A DNA stretch of 43,568 nucleotides from Amycolatopsis anabasis (GTDB lineage: Bacteria; Actinomycetota; Actinomycetes; Mycobacteriales; Pseudonocardiaceae), in contig NZ_VTHK01000068.1 of NCBI RefSeq assembly GCF_009765355.1, positions 1-43,568 of the forward strand. Direction: 5' to 3'. Below are positions 1 through 6,923 of the stretch, piece by piece. Position numbers and translations under genes: made by a program. The notes beneath the pieces are model-generated. The model saw only the letters and a list, made by a program, of their open reading frames with translations. It was not told the origin of the DNA and did no database searches. The number at the start of each line of letters is the position of its first letter. Position 1 is the stretch's first letter.

Positions 1-377
1 GGCGGCGTTCCGGGCGGCGGGGGTGGCGTTCCGGGCGGCGGCGCACTGGGCGGCGGGGGCGGTGCCCCGGGCGGAGGTGGCGGGGGTGGCGGCATGCCTG
101 GCGGGGGCGGCGGCGGTGGGGGTGCGCTCGGGGGCTTCGGGGTGGTTCCGGCGCCGGAGCGGACCGGGGTGCCGCGGTCCACGTCCACGTAGAGCAGGGC
201 CTGCACGCGTTCCCACAGGCCGCGGCGGCGCTCGGGTTCCGGTTCGGGTTCGGGCGGCGCGGCGGGTTTGGGCGGCGGGGCGAGCTTCTCCCCCGTCCAC
301 TCCAGGAATCCGCCGCACGATCCGCAGAACGCGTCGGTCTGCTTGTTGTGGAAGCCACAACTCCTGCACACGATCAT
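1..377 (-). CDS. Zinc-ribbon/polyproline protein of the eCIS operon (partial, C-terminus off the left edge)
   Basis: At least 125 residues are visible from an ATG at 377; the frame stays open to base 1, so the C-terminus is missing. The first 25 residues hold two CxxC knuckles (C4/C7 and C18/C21, as CRSCG and CGSCG), a zinc-ribbon pattern. After a charged P/E stretch and a short segment (LWERVQALLYVDVDRG) the rest is almost pure proline with Gly, Ala, Ser and Thr (PPPPPPPG, PPPGTP units). The start overlaps the stop of the tail protein I gene by 4 bases (ATGA), so it is the next gene of the operon and probably translationally coupled to it. Zinc-ribbon proteins occur in some eCIS loci, but I cannot assign this one a structural or effector role. 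The repetitive GC-rich DNA at the window edge encodes the polyproline tract. Confidence 0.72.
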   Translation of the reverse strand, partial: MIVCRSCGFHNKQTDAFCGSCGGFLEWTGEKLAPPPKPAAPPEPEPEPERRRGLWERVQALLYVDVDRGTPVRSGAGTTPKPPSAPPPPPPPPGMPPPPPPPPGAPPPPPSAPPPGTPPPPPGTP

Positions 378-913
378 CCCGCACACACCTCCACTCGGTG
401 CACGACGTGGGCCGGTTTCGCGGCGGCGACCGCGGCGTCCAGCGCGCCCGCCGGAACGGCCGCGGGCTCCGGCACGGTCACCCGCACCGCGAGCCGGGGG
501 CTGTCCTCGCCCGGTGGCGGCGCGTCCGGCCGGGCCGACCAGGAAACCCCGCCGCTGTCGGTGATCTCGACCCGGCCGCCGGTCAGCATCGCCAAATGCC
601 TGCGCAGCCCGGAAACCGTGCCGCGCAGGCGGTACACCTCGACCGCGCCGGCGACCACCGCCCGGCGGCGTTCGACCGGCCAGCCCTCGTCGAAGGCCAC
701 GCCCACCCAGGACGCCAGCCAGTCCAGGAAGTCCTCCGGCGCCAGCCGCGGATCCAGGTAGTCCACCAGACAGTCCATTGTGGACAAAACCGGGGCGAGC
801 ACGTCGTCGAATCCGGCGACGAACCGGTCGGCGAACGGATCCTCCTGGTACACCGCGGGCAGGAGTTCGATCAACGGGGTCGCGGTGGGCAACCCGGGCA
901 CGGTTCCACGCAT
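374..913 (-). CDS. Phage tail protein I-like baseplate component (Afp12/P2 gpI type)
   Basis: A 179-residue protein from ATG 913. It begins with the typical N-terminal pattern of the P2 tail protein I family: LLPAVYQEDPFADRFVAGFDD, then DYLDPRLAPEDFLDWLASWVG and RLRGTVSGLRRHLAMLTGG. In contractile injection systems this protein joins the baseplate J wedge at the outer rim. The start overlaps the end of the baseplate J gene (ATGA at 910-913) and its own stop overlaps the following zinc-ribbon gene, so all three are co-translated in one operon. The C-terminal third (after about residue 120) is a short beta-rich extension with no recognised motif. Family assignment rests on motif resemblance and on position directly after baseplate J. 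Confidence 0.85.
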   Translation of the reverse strand: MRGTVPGLPTATPLIELLPAVYQEDPFADRFVAGFDDVLAPVLSTMDCLVDYLDPRLAPEDFLDWLASWVGVAFDEGWPVERRRAVVAGAVEVYRLRGTVSGLRRHLAMLTGGRVEITDSGGVSWSARPDAPPPGEDSPRLAVRVTVPEPAAVPAGALDAAVAAAKPAHVVHRVEVCAG

Positions 914-2865
914 CAGCTCTCCTCCACCCGCACCTGGTGCTCGTAGGAGAACACCAGGCTGTGCGGTTCCACTTCGAGCCGCCGGGTCTCCTCGCCGCGT
1001 TCCCCGGTCACCGGGTTCGCGCCGAACAACCGGACGTCCTCCACCAGGTCCACCCCGCGCACGCCCTGCAGCAACGCGTGCACGTCCCCGGCCTGCACCG
1101 GGCGCCCGAACGGCCAGCCCGCCCCGTCCGCTCCCCCGCTGATCGGGTTGAACGCGCGGTACAACGCCTCCAGCGCGTCGGCGCGCACCCGCGCGAGATC
1201 CACCCGCGGCCGCGCGACGAGCCGGGCCACCACGGTCAGCCCGCGGTAGCGCGGCGGCGACACCAGCACCCGGGTGCCGATCAGCCGCACCCCGTCCAGG
1301 TGCTCGGCGATCCGGCGCAGCGTCTCGTCCTCGGGCACGAGTTCGGCGAAGTCGATCCGCCCGGCCTCCTGCGCCGCGGCCGGAACCACCAGCACGCGCA
1401 GGCAACCGGCGGCCACCTCGTCCTCCCCCGCGGTGACGCACCGGACCCGCGCGATCTCGGGCGCGATCTCCCGGGTGATCGCCTCGTAGTCCTCCGCGGT
1501 GACCGCCCGGCTCCGGGTCCGCAGCAGGATCGGGCCGCGTTCCTTGGCCTGGTCGATGGTCTCGCCGTCCACCCCGCCCTGCGCCGCGTCCAGGTTCTCC
1601 ACCCGCGCCACGAACGGAATCGACGATTTGAGCGTGCGGATCGCGCCGGGCCCCACGTTCCCCCGCCGCCCGCCGCCGCTGGCGTACCGCCGCAACCGGA
1701 TCGTCGCCTGGTGCTCCGGCACCGCGCCGTACCGCCGGAACTCGCCGGACGGCTCCCGGATCGCGGGTCCGAAGTGGACGGTCCCGGTCACGGCGTCCAG
1801 CACGAAGTGCCGGTCGTCCGGTCCGCTCCCGGCGAAGTGGTGCACCTGCGTCCACTCCTCCCAGCCGCGTTCCGAGGTCGTCTCCAGCGTCGCCGCGCTC
1901 GCCCCGAGCAGCACCGGCGTCCGGGCCACCGGGAACTGCTGCCCCGGCACGCCCTCGGAAACGCCGAGCACCTCGGCGTCCACGATGTCCGCGTGGATCG
2001 CCTCGGTCGTGCCGCCGACCGTGCTGGCCGCGAGCCCGGACACGATCGGCGAGCTGTGGTAGCGCGGGAAGTCCGCGCCGACCTCGACCACCCGGGCCCG
2101 CAGCCAGCCCGCGGCCTCGCCGCCGAGCACCGCGGTGTCGTGGTCGCCGGGCACGTGCACCAGCACCCCGCCCGCGATGTTCAGCGCGCCGGTGCCGTCC
2201 TCGCTGACCCGGCACGGCGCCCACTCCCGGCCGTTCCACGCCTCCCACACCAGCGGCGGGTGGTCGGGATGCACGCCGACGCCCTCGACCCGGCAATCGA
2301 AGTCCAGCCGCACCACGCAGTCCGGCACCGGATTGGTCAGCCCCACCAGCAGCACGTCCCCGACCCGCGGCACGGCCGAGAACGCGGCGAACGACGTGCC
2401 GACCTTCAGCTCGTCGGTGCGGTCGAACGGACCTTCCTCGTCGGCCTGCTGGGTGGCCACGCGGCGCAGCGCGCACGGCGCGATCGTCAGGTCCTCGACC
2501 GTGGTGAACGCGATCGACTCGTCGGATTCGGTGCGCGGGGTCGCCACGGTCGTCCCGCCCGCGACGCCGACGGCGGTGACCGCGGGCGCGGACAGCCAGA
2601 ACGTCACCGCCGCCCGCGCCGGGGCGGGCGGGATCAGCCGCAGGCCGATCAGTTCGAGGAACTTGACGTAGAGCCGGTCGGGCACCTGGTTCAGCCGGTA
2701 CAGCAGCTGATCGGTCATGAACGCGAACGTCTCGATCAGCGTCACCCCGGGATCGGAGACGTTGTGGTCCGTCCATTCCGGACACCGGCGCATCACCATG
2801 CGCTTGGCGTCGTCCACCAGGTCCTGGAACCGGCGGTCGTCCAGGTTCGGCACCGGGAGCACCAT
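913..2865 (-). CDS. Baseplate J-like wedge protein (putative baseplate assembly protein, Afp11 type)
   Basis: A 650-residue protein beginning MVLPVPNLDDRRFQDLVDDA and continuing with CPEWTDHNVSDPGVTLIETFAFMTDQLLYRLNQ, the signature start of large baseplate J-like proteins in extracellular contractile injection systems. A later segment (DQAKERGPILLRTRSRAVTAEDYEAI, about residues 435-460) matches the conserved baseplate J core. The protein forms the wedge that triggers sheath contraction in this machine class. The ATG at 2865 shares one base with the gp25 stop (TGATG), and the gene ends in an ATGA overlap with tail protein I, the usual gp25-J-I order. No frameshift or truncation is visible. Confidence 0.92.
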   Translation of the reverse strand: MVLPVPNLDDRRFQDLVDDAKRMVMRRCPEWTDHNVSDPGVTLIETFAFMTDQLLYRLNQVPDRLYVKFLELIGLRLIPPAPARAAVTFWLSAPAVTAVGVAGGTTVATPRTESDESIAFTTVEDLTIAPCALRRVATQQADEEGPFDRTDELKVGTSFAAFSAVPRVGDVLLVGLTNPVPDCVVRLDFDCRVEGVGVHPDHPPLVWEAWNGREWAPCRVSEDGTGALNIAGGVLVHVPGDHDTAVLGGEAAGWLRARVVEVGADFPRYHSSPIVSGLAASTVGGTTEAIHADIVDAEVLGVSEGVPGQQFPVARTPVLLGASAATLETTSERGWEEWTQVHHFAGSGPDDRHFVLDAVTGTVHFGPAIREPSGEFRRYGAVPEHQATIRLRRYASGGGRRGNVGPGAIRTLKSSIPFVARVENLDAAQGGVDGETIDQAKERGPILLRTRSRAVTAEDYEAITREIAPEIARVRCVTAGEDEVAAGCLRVLVVPAAAQEAGRIDFAELVPEDETLRRIAEHLDGVRLIGTRVLVSPPRYRGLTVVARLVARPRVDLARVRADALEALYRAFNPISGGADGAGWPFGRPVQAGDVHALLQGVRGVDLVEDVRLFGANPVTGERGEETRRLEVEPHSLVFSYEHQVRVEES

Positions 2866-3272
2866 CAGTAGTCACTCCCATCCTCGGGAATCGTGTAGAA
2901 CGGGAAGACCAGGTTGCGCCGGTCGTTGGCATCCTTCGGCCGGTACTGGATGTCGATGTAGAGCACGCAGTCCTCGTCGGGCGCGGGGCTCACCTGCACC
3001 GATTCGATGTCCACCCGCGGCTCCCAGCGCAGCAGCGCGTGCCGGACCTCGTGCGAGAGTTCGGCGGCTGTTTCCACTGTGGACGGACGGAACACGTAGT
3101 CGCGCAGGCGGCAGCCGAATTCGGGCCGCATCGGCCGTTCCCCGGGGTAGGTGGCCAGGATCAGCCGCATCGCCTGTTCCAGTTCGGCCTCGCGGCGGGC
3201 CAGCGCGATCCCGCCCTGCGGGCTCACGCCGAGCGGGAAAGCCCATCCCGCGCCGGTGAAATCCGGTCCCAC
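2865..3272 (-). CDS. GPW/gp25-like baseplate protein (Afp9 type)
   Basis: A 135-residue protein of the gp25/GPW family. It opens with FTGAGWAFPLGVSPQGGIAL and carries the conserved LILATYPGERPMRPEFGCRLRDYVF segment, including the glutamate-arginine (ER..R) motif of T4 gp25 and its homologues. gp25-like proteins sit at the sheath-baseplate junction and nucleate sheath polymerisation. It lies 9 bases after the VgrG-like gene and shares one base with the baseplate J start. The sequence contains one copy of the TCCACWGTGGA palindrome (3073-3083), encoding Ser-Thr-Val-Glu. Confidence 0.93.
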   Translation of the reverse strand: MGPDFTGAGWAFPLGVSPQGGIALARREAELEQAMRLILATYPGERPMRPEFGCRLRDYVFRPSTVETAAELSHEVRHALLRWEPRVDIESVQVSPAPDEDCVLYIDIQYRPKDANDRRNLVFPFYTIPEDGSDY

Positions 3273-3281
3273 ATCCGCCCC

Positions 3282-5213
3282 CTAGTTCAGCTTGATCAGC
3301 GAGCCGGAGACCTCGACCAGCGCGGGGCTGGAGATCTGCACGCCCGCCTTGCCGGACAGTTCGAGGCGCCCGTCGCTTTCCACCTTGACCCCGCCGACCC
3401 CGCCCTTGATCGAGATCGACCCCGCGCCCGAGCAGTCGATGGTCAGCGAACCCGCCGGGTTCTTGCTCGCCGGAGGCGAAGGCTTGCAGGTCAGCGTGAC
3501 CTTCCCGGCGACCTGGTCGATGCTCAGGCTCAGGTTGTCGTCGGCCGTGCCGAGCACGATCGACGACGACACCGGCGCGGCCGCGGGGCCGGGCAGCAGT
3601 TCGTCGGTGAACCGGAGCCGGTTGCCCGCCGGGCTGGTGAGCCCGCGCTGGGTGACCGTCCCCGAACCGTTGACCGCCGATTTCACCGGCTCGAACCCGG
3701 TGCCCTCGTTGATCAGCCCGCCCAGCACATAGGGCCTTCGCGCGTCGCCGAACTCGAACCCGATCAGCACCTCGTCGCCGACCTCGGGCAGGAACAGCGC
3801 ACCGCTGCGCCGCCCGGCACCGGCCTGCGCGACCCGGGCCCAGTCCGATTCGTAGTTCGGCGCGAGCCACGGCAGCGCGACCTTGACCCGGCCCTGCTTC
3901 TCCGGATCGGCGGTGTTGGTGACCACGCCGCAGACCAGCCCGTCCAGCGCGGAATGCCGTGCGGTGGCCGGGGAGGCGAGCCGCAGCAGCGACCGGTCCT
4001 GCCGCCCGCTGACCCAGAACCTGGTGTGGTAGCCCAGTTCCTCCGGATCGAACACGTGCCGCGCGTTCGTCACCGTCCACTTCCCGGCGAAGATCTCGGG
4101 CACCCCTTCGATCTTGATTTGGGCCCCCGCCTGGATCCCGGGGTCGCCCACCGCGTCGCCCTCGGCTTCGGCGAACGTGCTGGCGATGTGGTCGGCGATG
4201 CCCTTGGCGGCCTCGGTCGCCGCGGTGTCCGCGTTCGATCCGGTCGCGAGTGGACGGTCGACGACCACGTGTGCGGTGTCGCTCGGCCGGGTGCCGAAGT
4301 CGATCTTCGGCAGGCCGAGGATCGGCGGCAGCGCGGGCGGGGACGGCGGCGAGGGCAGGAAACCGTCGGTGAACGAGTTCGCCAGGCGCGCCGGATCCTG
4401 GCCCTCGATCTTCGCCGTTCCGGTGGCCGCGGGCGAGCTGCCCACGGCGACCCGCGAGGCGCCCGCGTCCCAGACCCGGACCTCGACGTCCGGGGTGAGG
4501 TTGGCCGCGGACACCCGGGGCAGGAAGGTCAGCAGGTTCGCCTTGAACCGCAGCGTGGACCCGAGGCCGAGCAGGTCCCCGGCCGCGGCGGCGACCGCGC
4601 CCAGCGGTCCGTCGTCGGCCGGGCGCCCGGCGCCCCGACGGAAGAACAGCTTCCCTTGCTGGACACCGATTTCGTAGCCGATCTCGCGGGCCCGCTGGGT
4701 GAGGAACTCCCAGTCCGTCTGCGCGATCTGGGCGAGGTGGTCGTGCGTGGTCTTCGTGGCGTCGATCGTGCCGGTGCGCAGGCCCGCCTCCCGGGCGATC
4801 TGCGCGGCGATATCGGAATCCTTCATGTTGCGGAAGGTCCGGGTGCGCCGCGCGCGCTGCAGCCGGTGCGCCTTCTCGTAGCCCCGCACGACGGTCCGGA
4901 TCGTCGCGTCCACGCAGATCGCCTCGATCGAGGTCACCTCGCCGGAGATCAGCGTCTCGGTCGACTTCTCCCCCGCGCGGCCCGCCTCGATCTCGACCTT
5001 CGCGCCGATGTTCAGGCCCGCCTCGGCGATCAGCCCGCCGGTCTGGTCGAGGAAGGTGAGTTCGAACATGTCCGGCAGGTGCAGGTGGGTGTCCACCACC
5101 GCGCGGATCAGCTTCGGGCTCACCGTCGGGGACAGCGGCAACGGCACGCCCGAGCCGACCTTGATCGTCGGCGCGACGACCGCGCCGGAGGGGGCGGGCA
5201 GCAGGCCGGTCAT
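3282..5213 (-). CDS. VgrG-like spike/baseplate hub protein (Afp8 type)
   Basis: A 643-residue spike protein. The N-terminal part (about 1-330) resembles the phage gp27/late-control-D-like hub, with LTFLDQTGGLIAEAGLNIG and an AAQIAREAGLRTGTID stretch. About residues 415-510 is a gp5-type OB-fold (DGLVCGVVTNTADPEKQGRV, LPEVGDEVLIGFEFGDARRP, YVLGGLINEG). The C-terminal about 100 residues are repetitive beta strands typical of the spike shaft (GSISIKGG, ESDGRLELSGKAGVQ). It would form the trimeric central spike with the PAAR-like tip encoded at 12293. ATG 5213 overlaps the LysM gene stop by 4 bases. No toxin domain is fused to the C-terminus, so effectors must be loaded separately. Confidence 0.92.
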   Translation of the reverse strand: MTGLLPAPSGAVVAPTIKVGSGVPLPLSPTVSPKLIRAVVDTHLHLPDMFELTFLDQTGGLIAEAGLNIGAKVEIEAGRAGEKSTETLISGEVTSIEAICVDATIRTVVRGYEKAHRLQRARRTRTFRNMKDSDIAAQIAREAGLRTGTIDATKTTHDHLAQIAQTDWEFLTQRAREIGYEIGVQQGKLFFRRGAGRPADDGPLGAVAAAAGDLLGLGSTLRFKANLLTFLPRVSAANLTPDVEVRVWDAGASRVAVGSSPAATGTAKIEGQDPARLANSFTDGFLPSPPSPPALPPILGLPKIDFGTRPSDTAHVVVDRPLATGSNADTAATEAAKGIADHIASTFAEAEGDAVGDPGIQAGAQIKIEGVPEIFAGKWTVTNARHVFDPEELGYHTRFWVSGRQDRSLLRLASPATARHSALDGLVCGVVTNTADPEKQGRVKVALPWLAPNYESDWARVAQAGAGRRSGALFLPEVGDEVLIGFEFGDARRPYVLGGLINEGTGFEPVKSAVNGSGTVTQRGLTSPAGNRLRFTDELLPGPAAAPVSSSIVLGTADDNLSLSIDQVAGKVTLTCKPSPPASKNPAGSLTIDCSGAGSISIKGGVGGVKVESDGRLELSGKAGVQISSPALVEVSGSLIKLN

Positions 5214-5986
5214 CGCAGTTCCTCGGGGTTGGGCAGGTACACCGTCGTCCCGGGGCGCAGCCGCGCCGGATCGGTGATGCCGTTGATCTCGGCGATGCGG
5301 CGCCACAGACCCGGCCGTCCATAGTGGACGTTGGCGATGGACGGCAGCGTCTCGCCCAGGGCCACGGTGTGCGCGCGCCTGCCCGGCAGCCCGCCCGAGG
5401 TCGGGTTGGTGGGCAGCGTGGCGAGCAGGCTCGGCGACTCGGTGAGCGTCAGGTTGACGTGCGCGCGGATCGGGATGCCTTCCGGGGTGAACCGCTTGTA
5501 CCGGATGTCGCAGCCGGTGAGCTTCACCGAGTACATGAACCCGATCATCGGCGGGCCCCACTGGAACGTCAGGTCCGGCGGATCGGTGGCCAGGTTCACC
5601 CCGGCCAGGGCCATCAGCTGGCCCAGGAACCCGGTCGACGGGCTCATCCAGGTGAGCAGCGTGTCGCACCGGGACTTGGTGTCCAGGCCCTGGAAGACCA
5701 CGCCCTGCAACCGGATCTGCGAACCGGGCACCCGCCGGGTGACCGGTGGGCTGGCGCCTCCGGGCGTGCCCGCCTGCGGCCCCATCGAGGGGTAACTGCC
5801 GACCGAAGCCGTGCGCTGGAACGAGATCTCCTTGGGGTTGAACTCGAACAGCACCACCCCGAGCGCGGTGACGTCGAGGCAGCGCAACATCGCGGGCACC
5901 CGCGCGCCGGATTTGGCGATCGGCACCGCGGCGGGCACCGCGCCGACCGGCGGCGCGGCCGCGGCGGTGTGCACGGATGCGGTCAT
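5210..5986 (-). CDS. LysM-domain tail/baseplate protein (Afp7 type)
   Basis: A 258-residue protein. The central region (about 38-195: VVLFEFNPKEISFQRTASVG, MYSVKLTGCDIRYKRFTPEG) is the contractile-tail CIS1-type hub-linker domain. The last about 55 residues are a LysM domain (HTVALGETLPSIANVHYG, RPGLWRRIAEINGI, PGTTVYLPNP). In phages and eCIS this protein connects the inner tube to the spike; the LysM fold is taken to bind partner proteins or glycans in the baseplate. The gene lies 10 bases after the tube-initiator paralogue and overlaps the VgrG-like gene by 4 bases. The Ala/Pro-rich first 30 residues look unstructured. Confidence 0.9.
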   Translation of the reverse strand: MTASVHTAAAAPPVGAVPAAVPIAKSGARVPAMLRCLDVTALGVVLFEFNPKEISFQRTASVGSYPSMGPQAGTPGGASPPVTRRVPGSQIRLQGVVFQGLDTKSRCDTLLTWMSPSTGFLGQLMALAGVNLATDPPDLTFQWGPPMIGFMYSVKLTGCDIRYKRFTPEGIPIRAHVNLTLTESPSLLATLPTNPTSGGLPGRRAHTVALGETLPSIANVHYGRPGLWRRIAEINGITDPARLRPGTTVYLPNPEELR

Positions 5987-5996
5987 GACCCCTCCC

Positions 5997-6449
5997 TCAC
6001 AGGAACCCCTCGTGCACGAGTTCCAAGGTCTCCATGGCGATCCCGGCCGTGCTGGCGTCCAGTTCCGGACCGTCCCATCTGGCCGGGTAGACGTTGCGCA
6101 GCTGCCAGCTGGTCACCGGATTGGCCCGCGAGTCGAGCAGGGTGATCTGCGCGGTGCCGCCGACCGGGGCCGTGCGGGCGTTGACCCACCGGGAAACCTG
6201 CTGCCGCAGCCAGTTCTGCACCTTCATCGAGTCCTGCGCGTTCATCGCCCGTTTCAGCGTGATCGTCTTGTACTCCAAGCGGTTCGGCAGGATCGTCACG
6301 TGCTCGTAGTTGCCGCCGTCCTCCACCGCCTCGTACTTGAAGTCGACGCTCAGCCCGTGGCAGTGCCCCCAGCCGCCGAGGTCCATCCCGTCCACCACGA
6401 CGGTGAACCGGGTGGTCAGGCCGAGTAACGCGTTGAGGCTCAGCGGCAT
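5997..6449 (-). CDS. Tail tube-like protein, baseplate tube initiator (Afp5 type)
   Basis: A 150-residue member of the T4 gp19 tail-tube family: TTRFTVVVDGMDLGGWGHCHGL opens the fold, PNRLEYKTITLKRAMN is the conserved central strand-loop, and AGIAMETLELVHEGFL closes it. It follows the 6453-6911 paralogue by only 3 bases. In Afp/PVC-type systems such paralogues, placed just before the LysM protein, form the first tube ring on the baseplate rather than the tube itself; that role is inferred here from gene order. The ending (TLELVHEGFL) is nearly identical to the ending of its neighbour (TLELAHRGFL), showing a local duplication origin. Confidence 0.88.
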   Translation of the reverse strand: MPLSLNALLGLTTRFTVVVDGMDLGGWGHCHGLSVDFKYEAVEDGGNYEHVTILPNRLEYKTITLKRAMNAQDSMKVQNWLRQQVSRWVNARTAPVGGTAQITLLDSRANPVTSWQLRNVYPARWDGPELDASTAGIAMETLELVHEGFL

Positions 6450-6452
6450 CGC

Positions 6453-6911
6453 TCAGACCTGCTTCTGGTCGTTCAGGAAACCCCGGTGCGCCAGTTCGAG
6501 GGTTTCCAGCGCGACCTGGCTGGCCCCGGCGTCCATCCCGGTGATCGACCACTTCACCGGCATCACGTCCCGCAGTTCCCAGTCGCTGAGCGGGCTCGTG
6601 TAGTCGATGGTGAACAGGGCGACCGTGGCGACGAACAGTTCGGTCTCGAAGGACGTCTTGTCCAGCCACTGCTTGACCTTCTGCGTCTCGTCGGAGACCG
6701 CGCGGGACAGCTTCACGTTGGTGTACTTGGTGTTCCCGGGGAAGTACCAGCGGTCGTTCCCGGCGTCGCCCGCGCGGTACTCGGCGACCTCCCAGGTGAC
6801 GTCCAGGCCCTCCACCTTCGCCCAGCTGCCCAGGTCGTACTCCGACTTCCCGGTCATGGTCACCTTGAACCGGTTCGCCATCGCGACCTTGGTCGAGTCG
6901 TTCAGCGGCAT
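6453..6911 (-). CDS. Tail tube-like protein paralogue
   Basis: A 152-residue T4 gp19-type tube protein starting MPLNDSTKVAMANRFKVTMTG. Conserved elements are LGSWAKVEGLDVTWEVAEYRAG, NTKYTNVKLSRAV and ALETLELAHRGFL. A strong ribosome binding site (AGGAGG, about 8 bases before ATG 6911) supports the start. It lies 12 bases after the DUF4157 gene and 3 bases before the next tube paralogue. The window encodes three tube-family proteins in all; the copy beside the sheath (9523-9975) is the likely main tube, and this one with 5997-6449 probably builds the baseplate-proximal rings. Confidence 0.87.
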   Translation of the reverse strand: MPLNDSTKVAMANRFKVTMTGKSEYDLGSWAKVEGLDVTWEVAEYRAGDAGNDRWYFPGNTKYTNVKLSRAVSDETQKVKQWLDKTSFETELFVATVALFTIDYTSPLSDWELRDVMPVKWSITGMDAGASQVALETLELAHRGFLNDQKQV

Positions 6912-6923
6912 CTGTGTTTCCTC

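Noticed and set aside
374..2932. Minus-strand 852-codon frame that would fuse to tail protein I
   Set aside because: Only its end (374-913) encodes a recognisable protein; the rest lies out of frame with the baseplate J gene.
3039..5324. Long plus-strand open frame of 761 codons opposite the VgrG-like gene
   Set aside because: High-GC shadow frame with low-complexity Arg/Pro/Gly translation; the opposite strand encodes recognisable gp25 and VgrG-like proteins.
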